35,632 nucleotides of DNA from contig JAUICO010000047.1 in assembly GCA_030427825.1 (NCBI GenBank), positions 1 through 35,632 of the forward strand, written 5' to 3'. The stretch is from a bacterium. Lineage in GTDB: Bacteria; Myxococcota_A; Bradymonadia; REDH01. The notes beneath the pieces were generated by a model. The model searched no databases, was not told where the DNA came from, and was given only the letters and a program-made list of their open reading frames with translations. Both the position numbers and the translations under genes were made by a program. The stretch's first letter is position 1, and every line of letters begins with the position of its first letter. This document shows positions 25,994 to 34,578 of this stretch, one piece after another.

Positions 25994-27010
25994 ATGACGA
26001 TCTTCAGCGCGCCCGGCAAAGCCATGTGGCTCGGCGAATACGCGGTGCTCAGCGGAGGCGTCGCGGTGTGTGCCGCGGTGGATCGCTTCGCCCGTGTGCA
26101 CCGCGCGGACGTCGACGCTGACACGTTCGGACAACGCCTTGCCGTCCACTCGAGCTTCTTCGGTGAGGCGCCCGCCATCATTCGGGATCAGGACGGTCGC
26201 GACGTCGACGTGAGCTCCGCGCCGAGCCACGCGCTCCTGCATGCTGTGGTCGCAACCCTGCGGCAGGAGGGGGCTCCGGTGACTCGTAACGGCGCCGAGC
26301 TTACCCTCGACACCTCCGAGCTGAGCGGTGCCGGCAAGTACGGCCTCGGATCGAGCGCGGCGCTGACTGTGGCGCTGATCGCGGCGTTGTGTTCGGACAG
26401 CGAGCTCGGCGAAGAGCGACTCACCACACTGTCGCTTCGCGCGCACCACAGATTTCAGGGAGGCGTCGGCTCGGGCAGCGATGTGCACGCCGCGGCACGC
26501 GGTGGCCTGCTCCGCATTCAGCGGGGTCTGCCCGTGCAGCGCCTCGCCATGCCCGCTGCGCTGCGCTCTGCGCTGATCTATACCGGTGTCTCTGCGGACA
26601 CCCGAGAGTTCGTACGGGCGATTCAATCGTGGGCCAGGGACAACGCCGCGGCCACCTCGCGCCTGGAGGGTCTCGCGTGCATTTCGCAGCAGGGCACCGA
26701 CGCACTGGCGGTTGGGGATGTCCCCGCCTGGCTCGCTGCGGTCCGGGGGTTTCACCGCGCCGAGGTCGAGATCACGGAGGCGTCCGGCGTGCCGATCGCG
26801 AACGCGGCGGTGTGCGGAGCCGTTGATATCGCCGAGCGCGCCGGGTTCGCGGCGAAGGCGTCCGGCGCCGGCGGTGGCGACATCGTGGTGGCATTTTGCG
26901 ACGCAAGCGGAGATATGGAGTCCCTCGAAACGGGCTGCCTGACTGCCGGGTATACACTCCTCGACATGCAGCCCGTGCACCGCGGTGCGCATCGATGCGG
27001 CGCCCACTGA
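25994..27010 (+). CDS. mvaK2: Phosphomevalonate kinase
   Basis: A 338-residue GHMP kinase that converts mevalonate 5-phosphate to the 5-diphosphate. It starts MTIFSAPGKAMWLGEYAVL, typical of bacterial and eukaryotic-type phosphomevalonate kinases, followed by KYGLGSSAALTVAL, GGVGSGSDVHAAARGG and KASGAGGGDIVVAF. The Gly-Ser-Gly-Ser-Asp block separates it from mevalonate kinase. ATG 25994 is chosen because the family N-terminus begins there; the frame is open to a TTG at 25931 but this overlaps the mvaD end and looks non-coding. Together with mvk and mvaD it gives the complete lower mevalonate pathway in this operon. Confidence 0.93.
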   Translation: MTIFSAPGKAMWLGEYAVLSGGVAVCAAVDRFARVHRADVDADTFGQRLAVHSSFFGEAPAIIRDQDGRDVDVSSAPSHALLHAVVATLRQEGAPVTRNGAELTLDTSELSGAGKYGLGSSAALTVALIAALCSDSELGEERLTTLSLRAHHRFQGGVGSGSDVHAAARGGLLRIQRGLPVQRLAMPAALRSALIYTGVSADTREFVRAIQSWARDNAAATSRLEGLACISQQGTDALAVGDVPAWLAAVRGFHRAEVEITEASGVPIANAAVCGAVDIAERAGFAAKASGAGGGDIVVAFCDASGDMESLETGCLTAGYTLLDMQPVHRGAHRCGAH

Positions 27011-27061
27011 GACGGAGACGCGCCCAGGCGCCCTGACACCCCCCTGCCCGATCGCCACCAC

Positions 27062-28363
27062 ATGCCAAACACACGTTCATCCAGAATTCCCGGCTTCTAT
27101 CGCCTCAACCGACAGCAGCGTCTGCGATCTCTGATCGACGCCGGCTTTCTGAGTGAAGAGTCAGCGGCTTTCATCGCGAGCACAGGCTCGGCATTGGATT
27201 TCGATACTGCTGACCAGATGATCGAGAACGCGATCGGTGTGTTCGAGCTCCCGATCGGCGTTGGGCTGAACCTGCGCGTGAACGACCGTGACTACGCGGT
27301 TCCGATGGTGATCGAAGAGCCCAGCGTTGTGGCGGCCTTGAGCCACACCGCGAAGTTGATTCGCGACGCCGGCGGCTTCACAGCCAGCGCGGACCGTGCC
27401 GTGATGATCTCGCAGGTGCAGGTTGTGGGCCTCGAAGATCTCGACGCTGCGGCCGACGCTGTGCGAGCCGCTGAGACCGAGCTGGTGGAGCTGGCCAACC
27501 TCGCGGAGCCGGGAATGCTGGCCCGCGGTGGCGGCGCGCTCGGTGTCGAAGCGCGCCTGATACGTGCCGAAGCGGGCAGCCGCTACGGCAGCATGCTGAT
27601 CCTGCACCTGCTGGTCGACTGTGTCGACGCGATGGGCGCGAACACGGTCAACTCGATGGCCGAGGCGATCGCGCCGCGGGTTGAGGGCCTCACCGGCGGC
27701 CGCGTCTTCCTGCGGATTCTGAGCAATCTCGCGGATCGTCGGATGGCGCGGGCGGGTTGTCGGATCCCATTCGATCTGCTCGCATGGCGCGGCTATTCAG
27801 GCGCAGCCGTCGCAGACGGGGTTGTCGCTGCGTCGAAGTTCGCCGAGTTGGACCCGTACCGAGCGGCGACCCACAACAAGGGAATCTTCAACGGCATCGA
27901 CGCGGTGGCACTCGCGACGGGTCAGGATTGGCGGGCGATTGAGTCCGGCGGCCACTCACATGCCGGCAACGGCGACCGCTACTCGCCTCTCGCCGTGTGG
28001 TGGATTGAAGAGGAATTCCTGTGTGGTTCCATCGAGCTTCCCATGGCGCTGGGTACGGTCGGTGGGCCGATCAAACTCCACCCCACGGTGAAGGTGTTGT
28101 TTGGGATGTTGAACGTGTCGGGGGCGGCGGAGCTGGCGCAGGTGTTCGCAGCGTGTGGCCTGGCCCAGAACCTGGGTGCCCTGAAGGCGTTGGGTACTGA
28201 AGGGATCAATCGTGGCCACATGAGCCTGCATGCGCGAAGTGTCGCGGCCACCGCCGGTGCGACCGGCGCCGAAGTAGAGGAGATCGCGCGTCGCCTCGTC
28301 GACAGCGGAGAGATCAAGGTCGAACGGGCGACGCAGGAACTGGTAGCGCTGAGGGACGAATGA
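27062..28363 (+). CDS. mvaA: Hydroxymethylglutaryl-CoA reductase, class II
   Basis: A 433-residue HMG-CoA reductase that interconverts HMG-CoA and mevalonate. FYRLNRQQRL at the start, ENAIGVFELPIGVGLN, VPMVIEEPSVVAA with the catalytic Glu, ATHNKGIFNGIDAVALATGQDWRA with the catalytic Lys, and GHMSLHAR with the catalytic His match the class II (often called degradative) form. That class can use NADH or NADPH depending on species. Here its place among biosynthetic kinases indicates the synthetic direction. The ATG lies 51 bp after the kinase gene with a poor ribosome binding site. The stop overlaps the DUF547 gene start in ATGA. Confidence 0.96.
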   Translation: MPNTRSSRIPGFYRLNRQQRLRSLIDAGFLSEESAAFIASTGSALDFDTADQMIENAIGVFELPIGVGLNLRVNDRDYAVPMVIEEPSVVAALSHTAKLIRDAGGFTASADRAVMISQVQVVGLEDLDAAADAVRAAETELVELANLAEPGMLARGGGALGVEARLIRAEAGSRYGSMLILHLLVDCVDAMGANTVNSMAEAIAPRVEGLTGGRVFLRILSNLADRRMARAGCRIPFDLLAWRGYSGAAVADGVVAASKFAELDPYRAATHNKGIFNGIDAVALATGQDWRAIESGGHSHAGNGDRYSPLAVWWIEEEFLCGSIELPMALGTVGGPIKLHPTVKVLFGMLNVSGAAELAQVFAACGLAQNLGALKALGTEGINRGHMSLHARSVAATAGATGAEVEEIARRLVDSGEIKVERATQELVALRDE

Positions 28364-29217
28364 ACAGAGACAAGGTCCGTACGGTCCTGATCGGTACGGT
28401 GATTCTGTCCGCTCTGCTCTTTGTGTTTGTCGCCGGGCTGCGGCTGCTGGGTTTTGAGACCGTCAGCGCGGACGCGACTCCCTACGGCCTGACCGCGAGC
28501 TCCTCGTTCTCGCATGAGGAGTTTGGGGGCCTACTCGAGGCCCACGTGCACGACGGGCGCGTTGACTACGAAGGCGTGCGCGGTGACGAGCGACTTCGTC
28601 GGTACTGCGCCACCCTGGCAGAGAACGGGCCACGCAACCTGCCCAACGCGTTTCCGAACGACGACGAGAAGCTGGCCTATTACATCAACGCCTATAACGC
28701 GCTGGTGCTGTTGGGAGTCGTGCACAACTGGCCCATCGACTCGGTGAACGATGTGCGTGGCGCGATACGAATTCGCGAAGGTTTCGGCTTCTTTTTCGCG
28801 CAGCGTTTCAACGTCGATGGCCGTCGCATGAGTTTGTACGCTCTTGAGAACAAGCTGATCCGCAAGAAGTTCGGCGACCCCCGTGTGCACGCGGCGCTCA
28901 ACTGCGCTTCTATCAGCTGCCCGGAGCTCAGCGCGGAGCCATATACCGGCGCCGACCTCGATGAACAGCTCGACCGGGCGACGCGCCGGTGGGTCGCTGA
29001 TCCCTATCACGTGCGGGTCGATGAGGCTGAACAGCGGATCGTAATGAACCCGATCTTCGAGTGGTACGCGGATGACTTCGCCATCGATGGCGGCGACGCC
29101 CTGGATTGGGTGATTCAGTACTCGGTCGGTGACCGCCGAGCGGCGCTGGAGCGAGCACGAGATGAGGGTTTCGAAGTCCAGATGTTCGCCTACGACTGGG
29201 GTCTGAACGGGCGTTGA
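28360..29217 (+). CDS. DUF547 protein with N-terminal membrane anchor
   Basis: A 285-residue protein of the DUF547 family. Residues about 7-28 are a hydrophobic segment that is either an anchor or an uncleaved signal, so the domain should lie outside the cytoplasmic membrane. Family motifs are YYINAYNALVLLGVV at about 107-121 and VHAALNCASISCPEL at about 174-188, with the conserved His and two Cys that hint at a cysteine-dependent hydrolase or thiol active site. Biochemical function is not known to me. The ATG is in a 4-bp overlap with mvaA and has GAGGGA upstream, so it is translated with the mevalonate operon. A role linked to isoprenoids, such as at the membrane, is possible but unproven. 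Confidence 0.9.
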   Translation: MNRDKVRTVLIGTVILSALLFVFVAGLRLLGFETVSADATPYGLTASSSFSHEEFGGLLEAHVHDGRVDYEGVRGDERLRRYCATLAENGPRNLPNAFPNDDEKLAYYINAYNALVLLGVVHNWPIDSVNDVRGAIRIREGFGFFFAQRFNVDGRRMSLYALENKLIRKKFGDPRVHAALNCASISCPELSAEPYTGADLDEQLDRATRRWVADPYHVRVDEAEQRIVMNPIFEWYADDFAIDGGDALDWVIQYSVGDRRAALERARDEGFEVQMFAYDWGLNGR

Positions 29218-29303
29218 TCGTGGACGGACTCGCGGGGCCGCGTTCGGTGCTCTCGCGGGCAATGCGGTTGCGTGCGCGGGTGCGCACCTGCACGGCATTC
29301 TAC

Positions 29304-29332
29304 TTGCTCGCCCCGTCCGGAACCCATACACT
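29304..29332 (+). promoter_or_regulatory. Putative sigma-70-type promoter for VWA lipoprotein
   Basis: TTGCTC (29304-29309) and TACACT (29327-29332) are separated by exactly 17 bp and match four of six -35 and four of six -10 consensus positions. The pair lies about 135 bp upstream of the lipoprotein start, in the 251-bp gap after the mevalonate operon. Confidence 0.35.
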
Positions 29333-29468
29333 TGCGGACTCCAGTATCTCTGTTGCTGCGGCATCTACCGGGAGACAGACTCGGCGCCGACGCACATCGC
29401 GACTCCCGCCTGCGCTTCAGCCGGCGCCGGCACTCCCTGCCTTCGTACTTCCTTCATCGAGACGTCCC

Positions 29469-30746
29469 GTGACACGTTCCCTGAATTGCATCGTCATCGC
29501 CGCGCTCCTCAGCGCCTGCGCGGCTGCCGGCGAGAGAGAGGTCGGTAACACTCGCGACGTGGGACCGACGCGGGACATCGGCGGCAGCGATGTCCCGGTA
29601 GCTCCGGACGTGGGCCGGGACGGGGGAGACGACACCGGCGTCGTTGGAGACACCACTACGGACACAGACATCGCCGATGCATCGGGCGACACGGTAAGCG
29701 ACACCGCAGCGGACACGCCGATCGAGGACGTGCAGGACGACAGCGTTGCGGACACGGCTCCGGATATCGTGCCCGACACCGGGCCCGAAGTTTGCGAGGC
29801 AATCACGGCAGTCGCCGAGAACACATTCGCCCCCGTCGATATTGTGTGGGCGATCGATACTTCGGGTTCGATGGATGAAGAAATCGACAACGTAGAAACA
29901 AACATAGCGGCCTTCGTGGACTTCATTGAAGCGTCCGGGTTGGACTACCACGTTGTCATGATTGCGGCGCAGAACCCGAACATCTCGGACACGCGCTACG
30001 ATGTGTGTGTGCCGCAGCCCCTGTCGGGCACACAGGGATGCCCGGACACGGACAGCGCCGTGTATCGCCATGTGCGGGAGTTTGTGTTCTCTGACGAAGG
30101 AATCGAGGACATGATCGGGACCTGGGGTCAGTATTCTGATTTTATCCGTCCCAACTCTTCGCTGCATTTTGTGGCGGTAACCGATGACGAATCTGACAAG
30201 GGTGCGCAGTGGTTCATCGACCGCGCCGCGACCCACGGCTACACGACAGGCGACTATACGGTGCACAGCATCGTTTCTCTGACAGAGCGTGAGGTGTGTG
30301 ACTTCGGCTTCATCTGTGAGTGGGTAGGCTGCAGCGGACCCTATGGCGACGCAGAAGCGAAGGGCGAAAAGTACATCAATCTGAGTCAGCAGACCGGCGG
30401 AATCACAGCCTCGATTTGCGACGCCGATTGGGGCTCTATCTTCGATGCTATCGCCGAAGAGATTGTCGCCGGCGCCGAGATACCCTGCGTGTTCAGTATT
30501 CCGGAACCCGAAGAGGGCTTCGAGCTCGTGCCGGGCGAAGTGAACGTGTACTTCACCCCCGACGGCGCGCCGGATGGGTACCTGGTGCCCAACGTCGCCA
30601 ACGACACGATGTGCGGCTCTTCGCAGGCCTGGTTTTATGACAACGCCGCGGATCCCGGCGCCATCCACCTGTGCCCGTCCACGTGCGGTGCAGCCGCTGC
30701 GGGTGTCGTCGATATCGCCTTCGGCTGCGAGACGGTGAAAATCTGA
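29469..30746 (+). CDS. Lipoprotein with von Willebrand A-like domain
   Basis: A 425-residue lipoprotein starting at GTG 29469. The signal is short, with a lipobox Leu-Ser-Ala-Cys ending at Cys17, so the mature protein would be lipid-anchored. Residues about 25-110 are a low-complexity linker rich in Asp-Thr and Asp-Val steps, as in surface stalks. The VWA-like domain follows with a MIDAS-type DTSGSM at about residue 130 and a later Thr/Asp-rich CVTDDESDK-like loop (AVTDDESD). The C-terminal third holds many Cys residues, probably disulfide-bonded. Such proteins act in adhesion or metal-dependent protein binding. Upstream codons in frame from 29214 are rejected because the lipoprotein signal starts only at 29469. 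It is monocistronic, about 250 bp after the mevalonate operon. Confidence 0.85.
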   Translation: MTRSLNCIVIAALLSACAAAGEREVGNTRDVGPTRDIGGSDVPVAPDVGRDGGDDTGVVGDTTTDTDIADASGDTVSDTAADTPIEDVQDDSVADTAPDIVPDTGPEVCEAITAVAENTFAPVDIVWAIDTSGSMDEEIDNVETNIAAFVDFIEASGLDYHVVMIAAQNPNISDTRYDVCVPQPLSGTQGCPDTDSAVYRHVREFVFSDEGIEDMIGTWGQYSDFIRPNSSLHFVAVTDDESDKGAQWFIDRAATHGYTTGDYTVHSIVSLTEREVCDFGFICEWVGCSGPYGDAEAKGEKYINLSQQTGGITASICDADWGSIFDAIAEEIVAGAEIPCVFSIPEPEEGFELVPGEVNVYFTPDGAPDGYLVPNVANDTMCGSSQAWFYDNAADPGAIHLCPSTCGAAAAGVVDIAFGCETVKI

Positions 30747-30821
30747 GCCACGCATGGAGGATCCGAGCTGCGTCTGGAAGAACTGGACCGCGCTTGTGGT
30801 GCCTGTGCCTGCGTTGTCGCG

Positions 30822-30898
30822 ATGGGGGGGTGCGGCCGTTGAGAGTCTCGCCTGCCGACGAGATCAGCGCCGGCGGAGTCCCCCCATGGCTCTGCCAT
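30822..30898. repeat. Nested inverted repeats after the VWA lipoprotein gene
   Basis: ATGGGGGG (30822-30829) is complementary to CCCCCCAT (30880-30887), enclosing a 50-nt loop that contains its own TCTCG/CGAGA stem. Overlapping its end is ATGGC-TCT-GCCAT (30886-30898). The block lies in the 242-bp gap between the lipoprotein and the c-di-GMP enzyme. It could be a transcript-end structure or a leader RNA; no T-tract is seen, and it does not match the c-di-GMP riboswitch core as I know it. Confidence 0.35.
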
Positions 30899-30943
30899 AA
30901 ATCAAACTGGCTAAATCCTCTGTGGATCAGATAGAATCGGCGT

Positions 30944-30965
30944 TCGGCTCCGTGTGCGGAGCCGA
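30944..30965 (+). other. Strong hairpin just upstream of the GGDEF-EAL gene
   Basis: TCGGCTCCG (30944-30952) and CGGAGCCGA (30957-30965) form a perfect 9-bp stem with a TGTG loop, ending 23 bp before the TTG start codon. It could block or shape access of ribosomes to the start, or it could terminate transcription weakly. No T-run follows. Confidence 0.45.
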
Positions 30966-30988
30966 CTCAGCCTGCAGCGCGTCACGAA

Positions 30989-33406
30989 TTGGAAGAAAAA
31001 CCCTGGATAGTCGCGCTCGCAGAGCGCGGAAACCGCCGTGCAGGCGAAGAAGCGCGCCTTCATCGCCTGCTGGAGCGCCAGATCTCCCGCGCCGGCGTCG
31101 ACGAGCTGCCGGATCCCGGTGAGCCGTGGCTGCAGCTGCTCGCAGCGGTGGACCGGGCCTACGTTGCGAACGACCGTGACCGTTACCTGAATGAGCGTTC
31201 CCTTCGAGTATCATCAAAGGAACTGCGCTCTCTCTACGATGAGCTGCAGGATCGCGCACAGACGCAGCTCGCTTCACTGCGCGACCGTTTTGAAGCGATC
31301 GTCGCCTCCCTCGGCGCCGGGCTGGTGGTGGTTACCGGGGACGAAGTGGTCGACTTCGCCAACCAGCCCGCGGCTGCCATGCTGGGCTACTCCGTTGAAG
31401 AGCTGGAGGGGCGGAACTTCTTTGCGCTCACCGGCCTGTCGCCGGACACCTTTGACGAAGGGCACCCGAACGAGTTCGGCTACGCGGCCCTCCTGCGGAC
31501 AGCGAGCGGGACCAGTCTGCCGGTGGTCTGCACTGCCAGAACGAACGAGCAACACGAGACGATCATCGTCTTCATCGACCAGTCGACGAGGTATCGCGCC
31601 GAGGTCGCGCTCCGCCGTTCGGAAGAGAGATACGTACTTGCGGCTGAGGGAGCCAACGACGGCCTGTGGGATTGGGACATCAGCCGAGGGACGATGTATT
31701 TTTCTCCTCGCTGGGAGGCCATGATCGGCCATACCCACCCCCTGCCCCATGTGCCGGAGACCTGGTTTGACAGGCTGCACCCGCACGATGAACAGCACGT
31801 GATCGTTGCCCTCAGCGACCACATCGAAGGGCGTACAAAGCACTTCGAAGCCGAGTACCGAATCGAATACAACGGCGGCGGCTGGCGGTGGATGATGGCA
31901 CGCGGCATGGCAAGGCGGCCTTCGCCGGGTCAGAAGGCGACTCGCTTCTGCGGTTCTCAGACGGACATCCACAAGCGGAAGAGCCTTGAGAGTCGGCTGC
32001 GGTTTGACGCTGAGCACGACGGGCTGACGGGCCTCGTAAACCGCACCGTACTGATTCGGGACATGCGACGGATGTGCGACGCGATGTCGACCGGGCACCG
32101 TACGACCCCCTTTGCCCTGCTCTTTTTCGACATCGATCGATTCAAGCTGATCAATGACACACACGGTCACGCCGTCGGCGATCAGTTTCTGTGTGCTGTG
32201 GCAGAGCGCATGCAGGCAAACTCGCCTGCAGATTCTCTGGTCGCCCGGCACGGTGGCGACGAATTCGCTGTGCTACTTCGCGAGGTAAAAGACAGCGACG
32301 AGGCCATGCTTGTTGCGAACGCCATGCGTGACAGCATGCGTTCCGTGTTTGAAATCCACACAGATACTGAGGCGGGCAACCACGAGTTCTTCGCGTCGGC
32401 CAGTATCGGCGTTGTTGTGGCTGAAGGAAGTGAGTGGACGGCGGACTCCGTGCTGCGTGACGCCGACACGGCGTTATATCGGGCGAAGAGCGACGGACGC
32501 GATCGAGTGGTGTTGTTTGATTCTACGCTGCATCGCCTTACGCGGCAGCGCTTCGAACTGGCGAATGAGCTTGAGCGCGCGATCGCGGACGGCGCGTTCT
32601 CGCTTCGCTACCAGCCGATCTACGACCTCACCAATAACACAGTGACTGCGCTGGAGGCCCTGATTCGCTGGCAGCACCCCACCCGTGGGCTTCTGCAGCC
32701 CGGCGTATTCATGTCGATCGCAGAAGACTCCGGCCGGGTCGCCGAGCTGGGCGCGATGGTCATCGATGAGGTGTGTCGGCAGGCGGGAGAGTGGATTCGC
32801 AGGGAGAGCGGCCCCACCCCGCGCATCACCTTCAACCTGTCCGCACGGGAGTTTGAGCGCGAGGACCTCGTAAGCCAGATCAAGCGAAATTTCAGCCAGT
32901 GGCTCATCGACGGCAGGGCCATCGGTATTGAGCTGACAGAGACCACGGCCATGTCAACGCACCCGGCGGTGGCAAGGAACCTGGCTGCCATCCGTGCTCT
33001 CGGCGTTCCCGTGTACATCGACGACTTCGGCACGGGACACTCTTCATTAGCGACCCTGCAGCGCTTCGCGTACGACACGTTAAAGATCGATCGCTCCTTC
33101 GTTACCGGTGTGAACCGTCGAGAGGAGAACATGACGATCCTGCGTGCGATCGTCGCGATGGCGCAATCCCTTGGCATGAAGGTTGTCGCCGAGGGAGTCG
33201 AGACCGAGATCGAGCGCGAATTTGTGCTCTCGGCGGGTTGCCATCTGGCACAGGGCTTTCTCTTTGCTCGGCCGATGACAGCAGAGAACGCTGAAACGTT
33301 GATATTCGGCGAAACCCGGCACCACACGGGCTCGCGACCTGCGGCGATTCGCACCGATGAGCTGCCGACCCTCGACGAGGATTCGATTACGCTCACGAGC
33401 GACTGA
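30989..33406 (+). CDS. PAS-PAS-GGDEF-EAL c-di-GMP signalling protein
   Basis: An 805-residue soluble protein with no transmembrane helix. A coiled-coil-like N-terminus (about 20-95) leads to one PAS domain (about 100-215), a second PAS_3-like domain with Trp-rich core (about 212-325), GGDEF and EAL. The cyclase signature GGDEF at 422-426 is intact, with no RxxD inhibitory site at the usual place. The phosphodiesterase signature EAL at 556-558, plus NLSA, ELTET, DDFGTG, KIDRSF and EGVET, are all present, so both making and breaking c-di-GMP are possible. The start is TTG 30989, since the frame is closed by TAG 54 bp upstream and holds no ATG or GTG there; no clear ribosome binding site is seen. 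The FIST gene follows after 22 bp. Confidence 0.9.
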   Translation: MEEKPWIVALAERGNRRAGEEARLHRLLERQISRAGVDELPDPGEPWLQLLAAVDRAYVANDRDRYLNERSLRVSSKELRSLYDELQDRAQTQLASLRDRFEAIVASLGAGLVVVTGDEVVDFANQPAAAMLGYSVEELEGRNFFALTGLSPDTFDEGHPNEFGYAALLRTASGTSLPVVCTARTNEQHETIIVFIDQSTRYRAEVALRRSEERYVLAAEGANDGLWDWDISRGTMYFSPRWEAMIGHTHPLPHVPETWFDRLHPHDEQHVIVALSDHIEGRTKHFEAEYRIEYNGGGWRWMMARGMARRPSPGQKATRFCGSQTDIHKRKSLESRLRFDAEHDGLTGLVNRTVLIRDMRRMCDAMSTGHRTTPFALLFFDIDRFKLINDTHGHAVGDQFLCAVAERMQANSPADSLVARHGGDEFAVLLREVKDSDEAMLVANAMRDSMRSVFEIHTDTEAGNHEFFASASIGVVVAEGSEWTADSVLRDADTALYRAKSDGRDRVVLFDSTLHRLTRQRFELANELERAIADGAFSLRYQPIYDLTNNTVTALEALIRWQHPTRGLLQPGVFMSIAEDSGRVAELGAMVIDEVCRQAGEWIRRESGPTPRITFNLSAREFEREDLVSQIKRNFSQWLIDGRAIGIELTETTAMSTHPAVARNLAAIRALGVPVYIDDFGTGHSSLATLQRFAYDTLKIDRSFVTGVNRREENMTILRAIVAMAQSLGMKVVAEGVETEIEREFVLSAGCHLAQGFLFARPMTAENAETLIFGETRHHTGSRPAAIRTDELPTLDEDSITLTSD

Positions 33407-33428
33407 AGCAAACACGGAGGCGAAGACG

Positions 33429-34553
33429 ATGATCACCGAAGTTCTCACGTACGACACAGAGTCGGGCTGGAGCGACGCTGACCTGAAGGACGCCCCGACC
33501 ACACTGATTCTCATGTTCTCTCCGGCGGCGGCGGAGGTCCGAAGCGACGCTCTGGCCGCGCTCCGTGCGCGCTTCCCATCTGCGAACATCAGCGGTTGCA
33601 GCGGTCTGGGACAGATCACCAACTGCGAGCTGTCCGAAGTGTGTATCGCGGCGAGCGTGACGCAATTCGAGAGCAGCGCCCTGCGCTCCGCACACCTTGA
33701 AGAGAGCAGCGACGGCGCTATCGCTCGCGGGAGGCGGCTGGGTGAAAAGCTCACCGGCAACCATCTGCGCGCCGTGCTGATGTTTGCCACCGACCCGACG
33801 GCCATCGGCACAGAGTTTATGGGCGCGCTGCAGGAGACTCTCGGCGTAGACGTGGCGGTCGGTGGGGGCATAGCCGGCGGCAGCTTTGCGGGGTTGAAGT
33901 CCCATGTGCTGGTAGACGGTGAAGTCAGAGAGGGCGTCGCGGCGGTCGGCATCTACGGTGAGGGTCTGCGGGCGGCGACCGCTGTGGGGGCAGGCTGGGA
34001 CCGTTTCGGCCCGGACCGACGCATTACACGCGCCGACGGCAACACGATTTTTGAGTTTGATGGACGACCGGCCCTGGCGGTGTATCAACGCTACCTCGGC
34101 GACCTTGCCGCTGAGCTGCCCGCCAGCGGCTCCTTCTTTCCCCTGGCGGTCTCAACGAGCAGCGATTTTCAGCGACACTTCATTCGTGCGGTGCGGGATG
34201 TGGATGAGGAGGCGGGCTCTGTGACCTTCTACGGAGACACGCCGGAAGGGATGATCGGGACGATGATGAAGGGCAACCTGAACCAACTCGCATACGGCGG
34301 CGCCGACGCTGCCGAAGAGCTGGTGCGCGCGCGCGTCGTGACGCCGGGTCTGGTGGTCTGTGTAAGCTGCTACGGACGACGCATTGTCATGGAAGACGCG
34401 ATCGAAGAAGAGCTGGAGGCGGTGAGCGAAGTGCTGCCCGATGGCACGCCGGTGATCGGCTTCTACGCCGAGGGAGAGATCGCTACCGGGGCGAGGTGCG
34501 GCGCCGCGTTTCACAACCAGACCGTGGTGCTGATCGGTATCTCAGAGACGTGA
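33429..34553 (+). CDS. FIST domain protein
   Basis: A 374-residue protein with FIST_N (about 25-215) and FIST_C (about 220-360) domains. FIST modules are predicted small-ligand sensors and often occur next to or fused with histidine kinases or GGDEF/EAL proteins. The GGGIAGG-type Gly-rich segment at about 145 and the [11 protein letters not shown] segment near the C-terminus are typical. ATG 33429 has GGAGG at 33417-33421, the best ribosome binding site in this operon. It is soluble with no signal peptide. The short spacing to the PAS-GGDEF-EAL gene suggests that the FIST protein supplies the input, but the ligand is unknown. The tyrA gene follows after 25 bp. Confidence 0.9.
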   Translation: MITEVLTYDTESGWSDADLKDAPTTLILMFSPAAAEVRSDALAALRARFPSANISGCSGLGQITNCELSEVCIAASVTQFESSALRSAHLEESSDGAIARGRRLGEKLTGNHLRAVLMFATDPTAIGTEFMGALQETLGVDVAVGGGIAGGSFAGLKSHVLVDGEVREGVAAVGIYGEGLRAATAVGAGWDRFGPDRRITRADGNTIFEFDGRPALAVYQRYLGDLAAELPASGSFFPLAVSTSSDFQRHFIRAVRDVDEEAGSVTFYGDTPEGMIGTMMKGNLNQLAYGGADAAEELVRARVVTPGLVVCVSCYGRRIVMEDAIEEELEAVSEVLPDGTPVIGFYAEGEIATGARCGAAFHNQTVVLIGISET

Positions 34554-34578
34554 GCTGTGCTACAGGCGCTCCGCACCC

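Noticed and set aside
29454..30755. Minus-strand 433-codon open frame
   Set aside because: Antisense to the VWA lipoprotein; the plus strand has a lipobox and MIDAS motif.
30747..30988. c-di-GMP riboswitch before the GGDEF-EAL gene
   Set aside because: Hairpins are present but the conserved riboswitch core is not seen.
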